Shown: one piece after another, positions 16,517-27,452 of the stretch
How the letters are laid out: every line of letters begins with the position of its first letter
Numbering within the stretch: the stretch's first letter is position 1
From: Novosphingobium colocasiae
Lineage (GTDB): Bacteria; Pseudomonadota; Alphaproteobacteria; Sphingomonadales; Sphingomonadaceae
Length of the DNA: 64,000 nucleotides
Reading direction: 5' to 3'
Assembly (NCBI RefSeq): GCF_014652555.1
Contig: NZ_BMZA01000009.1
Coordinates: 62,001 to 126,000 of the forward strand
Made by a program: the position numbers and the translations under genes
The notes under the pieces: model-generated
Databases searched by the model: none
The model's input: the letters and a program-made list of their open reading frames with translations, nothing else
What the model was told of the DNA's origin: nothing

Positions 16517-17092
16517 ATGGACGTCGACCGCCACCTCTTTTCCGCCGAGGAAATCGCCGCGCTGGGGCGTCGGCTGGATCGCCCGATCGTGCTGGTGGGC
16601 ATGATGGGCGTCGGCAAATCGAGCGTCGGCAAACGGCTGGCCGGGCTGCTGCACTGTCCCTTCGTCGATGCCGACGACGAGATCGAGCGCTCGGCGCAGA
16701 TGACCATCCCCGAGATATTCGCGCAATACGGCGAGGATTACTTTCGCGACGGCGAGCGGCGGGTGATCGCCCGGCTGATGTCAGAAGCCCAGGGCAACCG
16801 CGTGATCGCCACTGGCGGCGGCGCGTTCTGTAACGCGGAAACCCGCGCGCTGATCCTGGAGAAAGGCATCGCCGTCTGGCTCGACAGCGATATCGACACG
16901 CTGGTCGATCGCACCGCGCGCAAGAGCAACCGGCCGCTGCTGCGCACCGGCGACCCGCGTGAAATCCTCACCCGCCTGCGCGACGAGCGCGCCCATCACT
17001 ATGCCCATGCGCCGATCCACGTGGTCAGCGCCAATGGCCCGCACGCGCATACCATCACCAAGGTACTGCAAGGAATTTCGCAATGGCTGTGA
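16517..17092 (+). CDS. aroK: Shikimate kinase
   Basis: 191 residues from ATG at 16517. The Walker A motif is VGMMGVGKSSVGKRLA, followed by the shikimate-binding Asp/Arg segments (FVDADDEIERSAQMTI, FRDGERRVI), the GGGAF loop in VIATGGGAFCNAE and the lid with NRPLLRTGDPREIL. It phosphorylates shikimate with ATP in the route to chorismate. The last 10 bp overlap the start of aroB, which makes a tight aroK-aroB pair. Longer in-frame starts would overlap the divergent gene and give an unrelated leader. Confidence 0.95.
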   Translation: MDVDRHLFSAEEIAALGRRLDRPIVLVGMMGVGKSSVGKRLAGLLHCPFVDADDEIERSAQMTIPEIFAQYGEDYFRDGERRVIARLMSEAQGNRVIATGGGAFCNAETRALILEKGIAVWLDSDIDTLVDRTARKSNRPLLRTGDPREILTRLRDERAHHYAHAPIHVVSANGPHAHTITKVLQGISQWL

Positions 17093-18198
17093 TCCCGGTC
17101 GACATCGCCGGCCGCCCTTATGAAGTGCGCGTAGGGGCCGGACTGCTGGCGGAACTGGTGGCGCAATGCCGTGGCCGCCTGCGCAAGCGCGCGGTGCCTG
17201 TCATCACCGATGCCAACGTCTATGCCGCCTGGGGCCCGGTGGTGGAGGCATCGCTGCGCGACAGCGGTCATGAACCGCACTGGCGCGTGCTGCCGCCGGG
17301 CGAGCAGACCAAATCGTGGAGCGAGCTGGCGGCAACGGTAAACTGGCTGCTCGATCTTGAGGTGGAGCGCGGGGATCACATCATCGCGCTGGGCGGCGGG
17401 GTGATCGGCGATCTCACCGGTTTTTGCGCCGCTGTCGTCAAGCGCGGCTGCAAGTTCATCCAGGTGCCGACGACGCTGCTGGCGCAAGTCGATTCCAGCG
17501 TCGGCGGCAAGACCGCGATCAACACCCCAGCGGGCAAGAACCTTGTCGGCGCGTTCCACCAGCCCTCGCTGGTGCTGGCGGACCTGTCCGTGCTCGAAAC
17601 CCTGCCGATGCGCGAACTGCGCGCCGGCTATGCCGAAGTCGTCAAGTATGGCCTGATCGATGATGCCGATTTCTTCGGCTGGTGCGATGCCAACGGCGCG
17701 GCGATGCTGGCGGGCGACAGCGCGTTGCGCGAATACGCCGTCGCCCATTCGGTCAGCGCCAAGGCGCGCATCGTCGCCGAGGACGAGTTCGAGACCACCG
17801 GGCGGCGCGCCCTCCTTAATCTGGGCCATACCTTCGGCCACGCACTGGAGGCCGAGACCGGCTTTTCCGATCGCCTGCTGCACGGTGAGGCGGTGGCGCT
17901 GGGCATGGTGCTCGCCGCCCGCTACTCCGCCCGCCGCGAACTGATGCCGCGCGCCAGCGCCGAGCATGTAGCGCAGCATATCGGCGATGTCGGCCTCCCC
18001 GCCAGCCTTGCTGCGCTGGGGCTCGATTGCGACGGAGCCGGGCTGGTCCGGCACATGCTGCACGACAAGAAGATGGACGCCGGCACCCTGCCCTTCCTGC
18101 TGATGAACGGGATCGGCAAGACCTACCTCGACAAGTCCGTGTCGCTCGACGATGTCGCGGCCTTCCTCGACGAGGAACTGGCCCGCACGCCGGCCTGA
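17083..18198 (+). CDS. aroB: 3-dehydroquinate synthase
   Basis: 371 residues, overlapping aroK by 10 bp. Diagnostic segments are LPPGEQTKSW, the NAD-binding DHIIALGGGVIGDLTGFCAA, the active-site PTTLLAQVDSSVGGKTAIN and the zinc ligands in ELRAGYAEVVKYG, LLNLGHTFGHALE and LLHGEAVALGM. It is the second step of the shikimate pathway. Full length and no missing residues are seen. Confidence 0.97.
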   Translation: MAVIPVDIAGRPYEVRVGAGLLAELVAQCRGRLRKRAVPVITDANVYAAWGPVVEASLRDSGHEPHWRVLPPGEQTKSWSELAATVNWLLDLEVERGDHIIALGGGVIGDLTGFCAAVVKRGCKFIQVPTTLLAQVDSSVGGKTAINTPAGKNLVGAFHQPSLVLADLSVLETLPMRELRAGYAEVVKYGLIDDADFFGWCDANGAAMLAGDSALREYAVAHSVSAKARIVAEDEFETTGRRALLNLGHTFGHALEAETGFSDRLLHGEAVALGMVLAARYSARRELMPRASAEHVAQHIGDVGLPASLAALGLDCDGAGLVRHMLHDKKMDAGTLPFLLMNGIGKTYLDKSVSLDDVAAFLDEELARTPA

Positions 18199-18301
18199 CC
18201 GTCCGCTTCGAGCGATCCTGCAACCCTGTCGCATCGCGGCGTGACACTGCGTCACGTCGTTGCTATGTTGCGCCATACGATAACAAAATAACAGGACCGC
18301 C

Positions 18302-19699
18302 ATGACTGCGGCAGAGGCCACTCCCGAACTCGACCAGAGCGAAAGTCTCGTCAATCCTGCCGATCGCGCTTTCCTCGGCCATCCCAAGGGTCTGGGCTAC
18401 TTGTCCTTCGTCGAAGGGTGCGAGCGGTTTTCGTATTACTCCATGCAGACGCTGCTGGTGCTCTACATGGTCAAGTTCCTGCTGCTGCCGGAAAATGCGG
18501 GGTCGGTGCTGGGCCTCGGATGGCTGCGCGAAACCCGTTATTCGGGGCTGGACGGACAGCCGCTGGCATCGGCGATCTTCGGCGATTACACCGCGCTGGT
18601 CTATCTCACCCCGATCCTGGGCGGGCTGATCGCCGATCGCTGGCTGGGACGGCGTGCTACGCTGATCCTGGGCGGAGTGGTCATGTCGCTCGGCCATTTC
18701 CTGATGGCGTTTCAGGGCCTGTTCGTGTTCGCCCTGCTCAGCCTCGTCGTCGGTGTCGGGCTGTTCAAGGGCAACATCGCCAGCCAGGTGGGAGAGCTCT
18801 ATCGTCCGAATGACCTGCGCCGGGCGATGGCGTTCCAGATCTTCTATATCGCCATCAACGTATCGGTCATCGCCGCGCCGCTGGTCTCCGGAACGCTGGG
18901 CGAAAAGGCCGGCTGGCACTACGGCTTCGCCTGCGCCGGCGTGGTCATGGTCTTCGGCCTGCTGCTTTACCTCAAGGCCCGCCCGTTCCTGCCCGAAGAC
19001 GCCCGCCCGGCCGGGAACACTGCGGCCCAGATGGTGAAGCTGCAGGCGTCGGACTGGCCGCGCCTTGCCGCGCTGGCGGTACTCGTGCCCGTCCTGGCGA
19101 TCTCGCTGCTGACCAATCAGGAGATCTTCAACGCCTACCTCGTCTGGGCGGACGCACGCTTCCAGCTCACGTTCCTCGGCCATACCCTGCCGACAAGCTG
19201 GATGATCACGATCGACGCCACGCTCAGCTTCTCGATGCTGGTGGCGGTTGCCGCGTTCTGGAAGTGGCGAGCGGACCGCACCGGGCGCGAGCCGGACGAG
19301 CTGGGCAAAATGGTGATCGGGTCGGTGTTCACCACCATGGGCGGGATGTGCCTGGTGATTGCCTCGGCCACGGCGGGCACGGGCAAGATCGGCCTGTTCT
19401 GGCCGGTGATGTTCCATCTCGTCAATTCGATCGGTTTTGCCCACGTCCTGCCGGTCAGCCTGGCACTGTTCACCAAGATCGCCCCGCGCGCGCTGAATGC
19501 CACCGTGGTCGGCATCTACTACCTCGCCTTCTTCGCCGCCAACTTCATCGTCGGCAAAGTGGGCGGCTGGTATTCCAGCATGGACACGACCCAGTTCTGG
19601 CTGCTCCACGTCGCCAGCGCCGCCTTCGGCCTGATCGCGTTCGCGGTGCTCAGGATCGTGCTGGGCAAGGTGCTCACGGGTGAGCCGTCGCGGGGTTGA
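18302..19699 (+). CDS. POT (PTR2) family proton-dependent peptide transporter
   Basis: 465 residues, a 12-14 helix major-facilitator protein. The proton-coupling ExxER motif is present near residue 39 (FVEGCERFSYYSMQ), together with POT signatures GGLIADRWLGRRATLILGG and FYIAINVSVIAAPLVSGTLG. The family moves di- and tripeptides (sometimes other compounds) into the cell with protons. No peptidase or regulator is adjacent, and it is monocistronic. It is convergent with the frameshifted csaA, with only 9 bp between the stop codons. Confidence 0.92.
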   Translation: MTAAEATPELDQSESLVNPADRAFLGHPKGLGYLSFVEGCERFSYYSMQTLLVLYMVKFLLLPENAGSVLGLGWLRETRYSGLDGQPLASAIFGDYTALVYLTPILGGLIADRWLGRRATLILGGVVMSLGHFLMAFQGLFVFALLSLVVGVGLFKGNIASQVGELYRPNDLRRAMAFQIFYIAINVSVIAAPLVSGTLGEKAGWHYGFACAGVVMVFGLLLYLKARPFLPEDARPAGNTAAQMVKLQASDWPRLAALAVLVPVLAISLLTNQEIFNAYLVWADARFQLTFLGHTLPTSWMITIDATLSFSMLVAVAAFWKWRADRTGREPDELGKMVIGSVFTTMGGMCLVIASATAGTGKIGLFWPVMFHLVNSIGFAHVLPVSLALFTKIAPRALNATVVGIYYLAFFAANFIVGKVGGWYSSMDTTQFWLLHVASAAFGLIAFAVLRIVLGKVLTGEPSRG

Positions 19700-19708
19700 C
19701 GGGGGCGG

Positions 19709-20079
19709 TTAAAACAACCGCGCCCCGTTCGGCACCGGTCGGTCGGGCGAGAACAGCGTGACGCGGCCTTGCCCGTCCGCAAAGCCCAGCGTCAGCACTT
19801 CGACACCGCCTTGCCGATCTGGCGCGGCGGAAAGTTCACCACCGCGGCCAGTTGCCGCCCCACCAGTTCCGCACACGAATAGAGCGCCGCGACTTGCGCG
19901 ACGCTCTTCTTTTCGCCCACGCCCGGACCGAAATCGATCCGCAGCCGGTAGCTTGGCTTGCGTGCCCCCTCGTAGACCTCGGCCGCGATCACCGTTCCGA
20001 TGCGGATATCGACGTTCAGGAACGCATCGAAACCGATCGGATCGCCGGGTGGCGCGGCCGGATCATGATCGAGGTGCAT
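19709..20079 (-). pseudogene. csaA: CsaA-like tRNA-binding protein, frameshifted
   Basis: The ATG at 20079 opens a normal CsaA sequence (FDAFLNVDIRIGTVIAAEVY, KPSYRLRIDFGPGVGEKKS, then AAVVNFPPRQIGKAVS) but the frame ends prematurely at 19792. In the next frame the missing C-terminus continues exactly (EVLTLGFADGQGRVTLFSPD, then RPVPNGARLF and a stop at 19709). Adding one base between 19800 and 19801 (restoring TCG GAA GTG) makes a 123-residue protein of normal length. So it is a single-base deletion: a recent lesion, or a sequencing error. CsaA-type proteins are small OB-fold tRNA-binding/chaperone-like proteins. It is the last gene of the propionyl-CoA operon, starting 1 bp after the pccA stop. 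Confidence 0.85.
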
Positions 20080-20080
20080 G

Positions 20081-22101
<2,021 letters not shown>

Positions 22102-22102
<1 letters not shown>

Positions 22103-22347
22103 CAGTCCCTGTCTTTCGTCACTCGCCACGCGGCGAAAATTCCAATTGCGATCAGCAGGATCAAACTACCTGGAAACATCAGGAACTTGATCAGTCCGTC
22201 GTTCACACATTCTGGGCTTCCAGGTTCCCCGCAGTCACCCAATGCCGCACCAAACAGCATCAAACAAACAATCGCCGTTCCGACCAACCCAATTCCGACG
22301 CATCCAATTTGTCGAACAAGATCTTTTGGACGGTCGGCGTAACTCAC
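22102..22347 (-). CDS. 81-aa membrane protein between bioB and pccA
   Basis: Start GTG at 22347, with GGAG about 10 bp upstream. Two transmembrane helices (QIGCVGIGLVGTAIVCLMLF and FLMFPGSLILLIAIGIFAAW) flank a loop with a Cys pair (GDCGEPGSPECVN) that could form a disulfide in the periplasm. The stop overlaps the pccA ATG as TGATG, so translation of pccA is probably coupled to it. No family is recognised. The gene starts 8 bp after the bioB stop. Confidence 0.6.
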
Positions 22348-22354
22348 ACCTTTA

Positions 22355-23410
22355 TCACTCCGCCGCCTCCGCCTCGGGCATTTCCAGCTTCGCACAGCCC
22401 TTGGGCATGCGGCTCGCTTCGACATCCGCGCTCGTCTCCGCGATGGCCATCGCGCGCAGCCCCAGCCGCGCAAACATCGCGGCGTCGCTGTCGTCGCCCG
22501 CGTTCGGGGCTGTCAGCAGCTTGTCGCCGGTGAAGATCGAGTTGGCTCCGGCCAGGAAGCACATCGCCTGCGTCATCTCGGACATGCTCTCGCGTCCGGC
22601 AGACAAACGCACCATCGAGCCCGGCATGGTGATCCGCGCCACCGCCACGGTGCGCACGAACTCCACATCGTCGATCTTGGCGAGCGGGGTGTCAGCCAGC
22701 ATGTCGCCCAGCACCGTGCCCTTGACCGGGACCAGCGCGTTGACCGGCACCGATTGCGGATGATCGGGCAGCGTCGCCAGCGTGTGGATGAAGCCCACGC
22801 GGTCCGCCCGCGTCTCGCCCATGCCGACGATTCCGCCGGAACACACGTTGATCCCGGCCATCCGCACGTTCGACAGCGTATCGAGCCGGTCGTCCATCGT
22901 GCGGGTGGTGATGACCTGGTCGTACCGCTCGGGCGAGGTGTCGATGTTGTGGTTGTAGTAATCGAGCCCGGCCTCGCTCAGCATGTCGGCCTGTTCGGGT
23001 GTCAGCATGCCCAGCGTCATGCAGGTTTCCATGCCCATGCCGCGCACGCCCTTCACCATTTCGATGATCGCGGGCATGTCGCGGTCCTTGGGGTTGCGCC
23101 ATGCGGCGCCCATGCAGAACCGGGTCGAGCCGTTATCGCGCGCCTGCGCCGCCTTCTGCAGCACCTGCTGCACTTCGAGCAGCTTGGTCGCCTTGACCCC
23201 CGAGTTGGCCGAGACCGACTGCGAGCAGTAGCCGCAATCTTCCACGCAACCGCCGGTCTTGATCGACAGCAGCGTGGACAACTGCACTTCTGCGGGATCG
23301 AAGCTTTCGCGGTGGACCTCAGCCGCACGGAACACCAGCTCGGTGAACGGAAGGTCGAACAGCGCGGCGATTTCCTCGCGAGTCCAGTCGTTGCGGGGGT
23401 GTGCGGTCAT
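22355..23410 (-). CDS. bioB: Biotin synthase
   Basis: 351 residues. The radical-SAM cluster cysteines are Cys55, Cys59 and Cys62 in [15 protein letters not shown]. Further family blocks are [37 protein letters not shown] and [16 protein letters not shown], plus the arginine that binds the second cluster in [12 protein letters not shown]. It inserts sulfur into dethiobiotin. Its place inside the propionyl-CoA carboxylase operon links cofactor supply with the biotin enzyme. No other biotin gene is in the window. Confidence 0.97.
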   Translation of the reverse strand: MTAHPRNDWTREEIAALFDLPFTELVFRAAEVHRESFDPAEVQLSTLLSIKTGGCVEDCGYCSQSVSANSGVKATKLLEVQQVLQKAAQARDNGSTRFCMGAAWRNPKDRDMPAIIEMVKGVRGMGMETCMTLGMLTPEQADMLSEAGLDYYNHNIDTSPERYDQVITTRTMDDRLDTLSNVRMAGINVCSGGIVGMGETRADRVGFIHTLATLPDHPQSVPVNALVPVKGTVLGDMLADTPLAKIDDVEFVRTVAVARITMPGSMVRLSAGRESMSEMTQAMCFLAGANSIFTGDKLLTAPNAGDDSDAAMFARLGLRAMAIAETSADVEASRMPKGCAKLEMPEAEAAE

Positions 23411-23422
23411 GATCCTGTTCCC

Positions 23423-24223
23423 TTATGCCGCTGTTCGTGCGCGGTCGTGTGCATATGCGGCCAGTGCCCCAGCATAGTACGGACCGGCCCGCCGCTCCAG
23501 TTCGCCGTCGCCGTAGCCTTCCAGCGAACTGGCAAGCCGGGCGACCGCTTCATCGCTGAGCGATACCAGCGGGGCGCGGTAGATGCCGATGGTGAACACG
23601 ATCGCGCGCGACTTCGGCAAGCGGCGCAGGGCCTCACGCTCGCATCGCGCGAACAGGGTTTCGCCGGCATTTTCGGCGGTCACGTGGGCAAAGCGCTGTT
23701 CAGGCGGCAACTTCGGCATGTAGCGCAGATCGCCCGAAGGCAGCACGAAAGCATTGGTGCGGCCGAAGATGTTGAACGACTGCAAGCCGTCCATGAACTT
23801 GTCCACCCCGCTCGCCAGTTGTTCGGCATAGCCGTGGATCGGCTGGTGCACTTCATGCATTGGCCGGCCCATCTTCTCGGCGATGCGCCAGTCGGTTGGG
23901 AAGGCCACGGCCGCAGCGCTCAGGTGAAACGGTGCACCGGGAGCAGGCTGCGTGATGATGCAGAAATCTTCCCAGAACGCACGCGCGCAGGCTTCCAGCC
24001 CGCCATTGATGCCCAGCAATTCGGCCAGTTCGGCGATCGCGGCTTCAGCCTCGGGCAATATCGCCACGCTGTCCGGGAAGGCATCGAAGGCGACCGCCCG
24101 CGCGGCCAGATCGGGCGCGGGATCAAGCCACTCGCTCTCCGTCAGCTTTACCAGACCCATCCGCAAGGGTCCGGAGACCCTCGCGCTAGGCAGCAAAGCC
24201 TCGACGGAGAAACCGAGCGACAT
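23423..24223 (-). CDS. DUF3445-like protein (heme-dependent oxidative N-demethylase family)
   Basis: 266 residues from ATG at 24223, which lies 8 bp after the mutase stop. Family features are the start RMGLVKLTESEWLDPAPDL, FHLSAAAVAFPTDWRIAEKM, HEVHQPIHGYAEQL and the tail IVFTIGIYRAPLVSLSDEA. These match the DUF3445/heme-dependent oxidative N-demethylase family as I recall it; no search was possible. Such proteins bind a haem-like cofactor and demethylate amines. Why one sits between methylmalonyl-CoA mutase and biotin synthase is unclear. It ends 12 bp before the bioB start, so it belongs to the same operon. Confidence 0.72.
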   Translation of the reverse strand: MSLGFSVEALLPSARVSGPLRMGLVKLTESEWLDPAPDLAARAVAFDAFPDSVAILPEAEAAIAELAELLGINGGLEACARAFWEDFCIITQPAPGAPFHLSAAAVAFPTDWRIAEKMGRPMHEVHQPIHGYAEQLASGVDKFMDGLQSFNIFGRTNAFVLPSGDLRYMPKLPPEQRFAHVTAENAGETLFARCEREALRRLPKSRAIVFTIGIYRAPLVSLSDEAVARLASSLEGYGDGELERRAGPYYAGALAAYAHDRARTAA

Positions 24224-24231
24224 CCGCCTGC

Positions 24232-26382
24232 CTACTCGGCCGCTTCCAGTTCGCCGCCCGCCGGCGGCATGTTGTGGCCCAGCAGGCGCAGCACGTCGGC
24301 GGCGCATTCGACCACGTTCGAACCGGGACCATAGATGCCCTGAACGCCGGCATTGCGCAGGTATTCATAGTCCTGCGGCGGGATCACGCCGCCCGCGATT
24401 ACCTTGATATCGGTGCGGCCCGCTTCGCGCAGCTTGCCGATCAACTCGGGGATCAGGGTCTTGTGCCCGGCCGCCAGCGAGGACGCACCAACGACATCGA
24501 CGCCACTTTCCAGCGCCAGCACGACGGTCTCGTCCGGGGTCTGGAACAGCGGGCCGGACACCACGTCAAAGCCCATGTCGCCGAACGCCGAAGCGATCAC
24601 ATTCGCCCCGCGATCGTGCCCGTCCTGGCCCATCTTGGCGACCAGCAGCTTGGGCTTGCGGCCCAGGCGGCATTCCACCGCGACCACGCCATCCAGCACC
24701 TGCTGCCAGCGGCTATCGCCTTCGTAAGGGGCGGAATAGACGCCCTTCACCGGGGTCGGCTGGGTGCCGTAGCGGTCGAAGCTTTCCTCCATCGCGCTGC
24801 TGATTTCGCCCAGCGTCGCACGGGCGCGGGCCGCTTCGACGGCCAGCGCGAGGAGGTTGTTCTCGATGCTGGAGGCACCTGCGGCACCATCGCGCAGCGC
24901 CTGAAGCGCGGCCTGGCACTTGGCTTCGTCACGCTCGGCCTTCATCTTGTTGATGCGGGCAATCTGTGCTTCGCGGACCTTGGCGTTATCGACTTCCAGC
25001 GTTTCGAGCAGGTCTTCGTTGGCAAGGCGGTACTTGTTGACGCCGACGATCACGTCGTCGCCCCGGTCGACGCGGGCCTGGCGAGCGGCGGCGGCGGTTT
25101 CGATCATCGCCTTGGGCCAGCCGGCGGCAACCGCCTTGGCCATGCCGCCCTCTGCCTGCACGCGCTCGATGATTTCCCATGCCTCATCGACGAGCTGCTG
25201 GGTCAGCGCCTCGATGTAGTAGGAGCCGCCGAGCGGATCGACGACCTTGGTCATCCCGGTTTCTTCCTGGATGATGATCTGGGTGTTGCGGGCGATACGG
25301 GCCGAGAAGTCGGTCGGCAGCGCGATGGCTTCGTCCAGCGCGTTGGTGTGCAGCGACTGGGTGCCGCCCAGCATCGAGGCCATCGCCTCGATCGTGGTGC
25401 GGATGACGTTGTTATAAGGGTCCTGTTCCTGCAGCGACACGCCCGAAGTCTGGCAGTGGGTGCGCAGCATCTTGGACCGTTCGTCCTTCGCGCCGAGCTG
25501 GGTCATCGCCCGGTGCCACAGGGTACGCGCGGCGCGCAGCTTGGCCACTTCCATGAAGAAGTTCATGCCGATAGCGAAGAAGAACGACAGGCGACCCGCG
25601 AACTTGTCGATATCGAGGCCGCTGGCCACGCCGTACTTCACGTATTCCATGCCGTCGGCGATCGTGAACGCCAGTTCCTGGACCTGCGTCGCACCGGCTT
25701 CCTGCATGTGATAGCCGGAGATCGAGATCGAGTTGAACTTGGGCATTTCGCGGCTGGTATAGCCGAAGATGTCCGAGATGATCCGCATGCTCGGCTCGGG
25801 CGGGTAGATGTAGGTGTTGCGGACCATGAACTCCTTGAGGATGTCGTTCTGGATGGTCCCGTCGAGCAGCTTGCGCTCGACCCCCTGTTCCTCGCCCGCC
25901 ACGATGAAGAACGCCAGGATCGGGATCACCGCGCCGTTCATCGTCATCGAGACCGACATCTTGTCGAGCGGGATGCCGTCGAACAGGATCTTCATGTCCT
26001 CGACGCTGTCGATCGCCACGCCGGCCTTGCCGACATCGCCCACCACGCGCGGGTGATCCGAGTCATAGCCGCGGTGCGTCGCCAGATCGAACGCGACCGA
26101 AAGGCCCTTCTGCCCCGCGGCAAGGTTGCGGCGATAGAAGGCGTTCGATTCCTCGGCAGTGGAGAAGCCGGCGTACTGGCGAATGGTCCAGGGACGACCG
26201 GCATACATCGACGCCTTGACCCCACGCGTGAACGGCGCGAAGCCGGGCAGGCCGGGATCGACGGTCACATCCTCGGCGGTGTAGAGCGGCTTGACCGCGA
26301 TGCCTTCGGGCGTGTTCCAGGTCAGGTCCTTGCCCTTGACTTCCTTGTCCGCCGCAGCCTGCCAGTCGTTGATATCTGCCAT
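24232..26382 (-). CDS. scpA: Methylmalonyl-CoA mutase, single-chain, B12-dependent
   Basis: 716 residues, the full-length catalytic form. The N-terminal TIM-barrel holds [40 protein letters not shown] and [15 protein letters not shown]. The C-terminal cobalamin domain has the DxHxxG motif ([11 protein letters not shown]) with lower ligand His589, and later GASSLAAGH and [13 protein letters not shown]. It isomerises methylmalonyl-CoA to succinyl-CoA. No small subunit or MeaB chaperone gene is adjacent. The 189-bp gap from mce carries palindromic repeats, which may set the ratio of downstream mRNA. Confidence 0.96.
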   Translation of the reverse strand: MADINDWQAAADKEVKGKDLTWNTPEGIAVKPLYTAEDVTVDPGLPGFAPFTRGVKASMYAGRPWTIRQYAGFSTAEESNAFYRRNLAAGQKGLSVAFDLATHRGYDSDHPRVVGDVGKAGVAIDSVEDMKILFDGIPLDKMSVSMTMNGAVIPILAFFIVAGEEQGVERKLLDGTIQNDILKEFMVRNTYIYPPEPSMRIISDIFGYTSREMPKFNSISISGYHMQEAGATQVQELAFTIADGMEYVKYGVASGLDIDKFAGRLSFFFAIGMNFFMEVAKLRAARTLWHRAMTQLGAKDERSKMLRTHCQTSGVSLQEQDPYNNVIRTTIEAMASMLGGTQSLHTNALDEAIALPTDFSARIARNTQIIIQEETGMTKVVDPLGGSYYIEALTQQLVDEAWEIIERVQAEGGMAKAVAAGWPKAMIETAAAARQARVDRGDDVIVGVNKYRLANEDLLETLEVDNAKVREAQIARINKMKAERDEAKCQAALQALRDGAAGASSIENNLLALAVEAARARATLGEISSAMEESFDRYGTQPTPVKGVYSAPYEGDSRWQQVLDGVVAVECRLGRKPKLLVAKMGQDGHDRGANVIASAFGDMGFDVVSGPLFQTPDETVVLALESGVDVVGASSLAAGHKTLIPELIGKLREAGRTDIKVIAGGVIPPQDYEYLRNAGVQGIYGPGSNVVECAADVLRLLGHNMPPAGGELEAAE

Positions 26383-26401
26383 ATTCCCTGTTCCTTCAAA
26401 T

Positions 26402-26550
26402 CCCCTCTCCCCAAGAGGGGAGAGGATACGAAGGCTTGCCCGCTTGCGGGCTTAGCCGAAGTTGGAGAGGGGCGTCTCCCCTCTCCGCTGCGACTAACCT
26501 TCGCTTCGCGAAGGCAAGTCTCGCGCCTCTCCCCGAAACGGGGAGAGGGC
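26402..26550. repeat. Cluster of palindromes between mce and the mutase gene
   Basis: A series of hairpins in the leader of the mutase gene: CCTCTCCCC/GGGGAGAGG (26403-26425), GCTTGCCCGC/GCGGGCTTAGC, GAGAGGGG/CCCCTCTC around 26465-26485, CCTTCGC/GCGAAGG, and CTCTCCCC/GGGGAGAG at 26527-26546. The outer CCTCTCCCC motif is also found in the E2 gene at 56755-56872. It is an intragenic-operon BIME-like element; transcripts read through it to reach the mutase gene. Confidence 0.7.
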
Positions 26551-26571
26551 TGATCGTTCAATGCCCCGCCC

Positions 26572-27009
26572 TCAGTGTCCGTGGGAGGGCGTCTCCATGA
26601 TCTCTGTCAGTTGGCCACCCATGTCCTTGGGGTGGACGAAGAAGATCATCGTCCCGTGCGCACCGATCCGGGGTTCGCCCAAGACCCGCTTGCCCTGCCC
26701 TTCGAACCAGACCTTGGCAGCCTGAATATCGGGCACTTCGTAACAGATGTGGTGCTGGCCGCCCAAGGGGTTCTTCTCCAGCCACTTGCCCACGGCGCTG
26801 TCGGCAGTGGTCGGCTGGAGCAGTTCGACCTGGGTTCCGGCGGTCCCGCCTTCGCCCGGCGTGTTCACGAAGCACACGCGAACCTGCTGGCTTTCCAGCA
26901 CGAACGGTTCGGTGATGTCGGTTGCCCCCATCACATCGCGGTAGAACGCAATCGAGGCATCAAGATCGGGCGTGGCGACGCCAATGTGGTTCATGCGGCC
27001 AAGTTTCAT
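26572..27009 (-). CDS. mce: Methylmalonyl-CoA epimerase
   Basis: 145 residues of the vicinal oxygen chelate fold: two betaalphabetabetabeta modules with metal ligands in RMNHIGVATPDLD, GGQHHICYEVPDI and GQLTEIME. Length and motifs match methylmalonyl-CoA/ethylmalonyl-CoA epimerases. It converts the (S)- to the (R)-epimer so that the mutase can use the carboxylase product. Its ATG overlaps the TGA of the preceding exported unknown gene (ATGA). Confidence 0.95.
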   Translation of the reverse strand: MKLGRMNHIGVATPDLDASIAFYRDVMGATDITEPFVLESQQVRVCFVNTPGEGGTAGTQVELLQPTTADSAVGKWLEKNPLGGQHHICYEVPDIQAAKVWFEGQGKRVLGEPRIGAHGTMIFFVHPKDMGGQLTEIMETPSHGH

Positions 27010-27452
27010 GATCCTGAATTCCTACAATAGCTTACGAAGCTTCGCAGCACTTGCCGATCTTTGAGCGTCGCAACGGGATACCTATCTGGCCCAATTTGCA
27101 GCGTCTGGCCTGCGGCCATTTCATCAAAGATCGCGCTACTGGCCGGCAAATTGATAAGGTCCGTCTGCACCCCATCGATGGGCGCGGCATTTTGATGGCC
27201 AGCGATGACCGCAGGAAAAGGATATAGCTGGACCTCTCGCTCGACGGAAATTTGATCATTGCCCGGCTCACAGCTCAACTCGATCTCCGGCTCGGAAGCG
27301 TCAGCCGTGAATGCAATTGACCGGATTGGACTGGCTCCTATCTCTATCCAACGCGCAGCCGCCTGCCCGGCCCAACACTGGTCAGGTAACATCCCGACAA
27401 ATGCCGTCAGACCGGACACAACGATCGCGCGAGATCGAAACGCGATGGTCAC
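27006..27452 (-). CDS. Exported protein of unknown function inside the propionyl-CoA operon
   Basis: 148 residues from GTG at 27452. That GTG overlaps the TGA of the thiolase gene, and its own stop overlaps the ATG of mce; both are 4-bp overlaps, so the gene is real and co-translated. The N-terminus reads as a signal peptide (SRAIVVSGLTAFVGMLPDQC, then WAGQAAARW). The mature part is beta-rich and has no recognised motif (SEPEIELSCEPGNDQISVER, YPFPAVIAGHQNAAPIDG). Base usage is slightly less GC-biased than its neighbours. A periplasmic role would be odd for a purely cytosolic pathway. Confidence 0.65.
   Translation of the reverse strand: MTIAFRSRAIVVSGLTAFVGMLPDQCWAGQAAARWIEIGASPIRSIAFTADASEPEIELSCEPGNDQISVEREVQLYPFPAVIAGHQNAAPIDGVQTDLINLPASSAIFDEMAAGQTLQIGPDRYPVATLKDRQVLRSFVSYCRNSGS

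Noticed and set aside
24274..26553. 759-codon open frame opposite the mutase gene
   Set aside because: Antisense shadow of a clear methylmalonyl-CoA mutase; no ribosome site or recognisable domain.
26383..26571. CRISPR-like repeated hairpins
   Set aside because: The motifs differ in length and are palindromic, with no equal spacers or cas genes; they are REP-type repeats.
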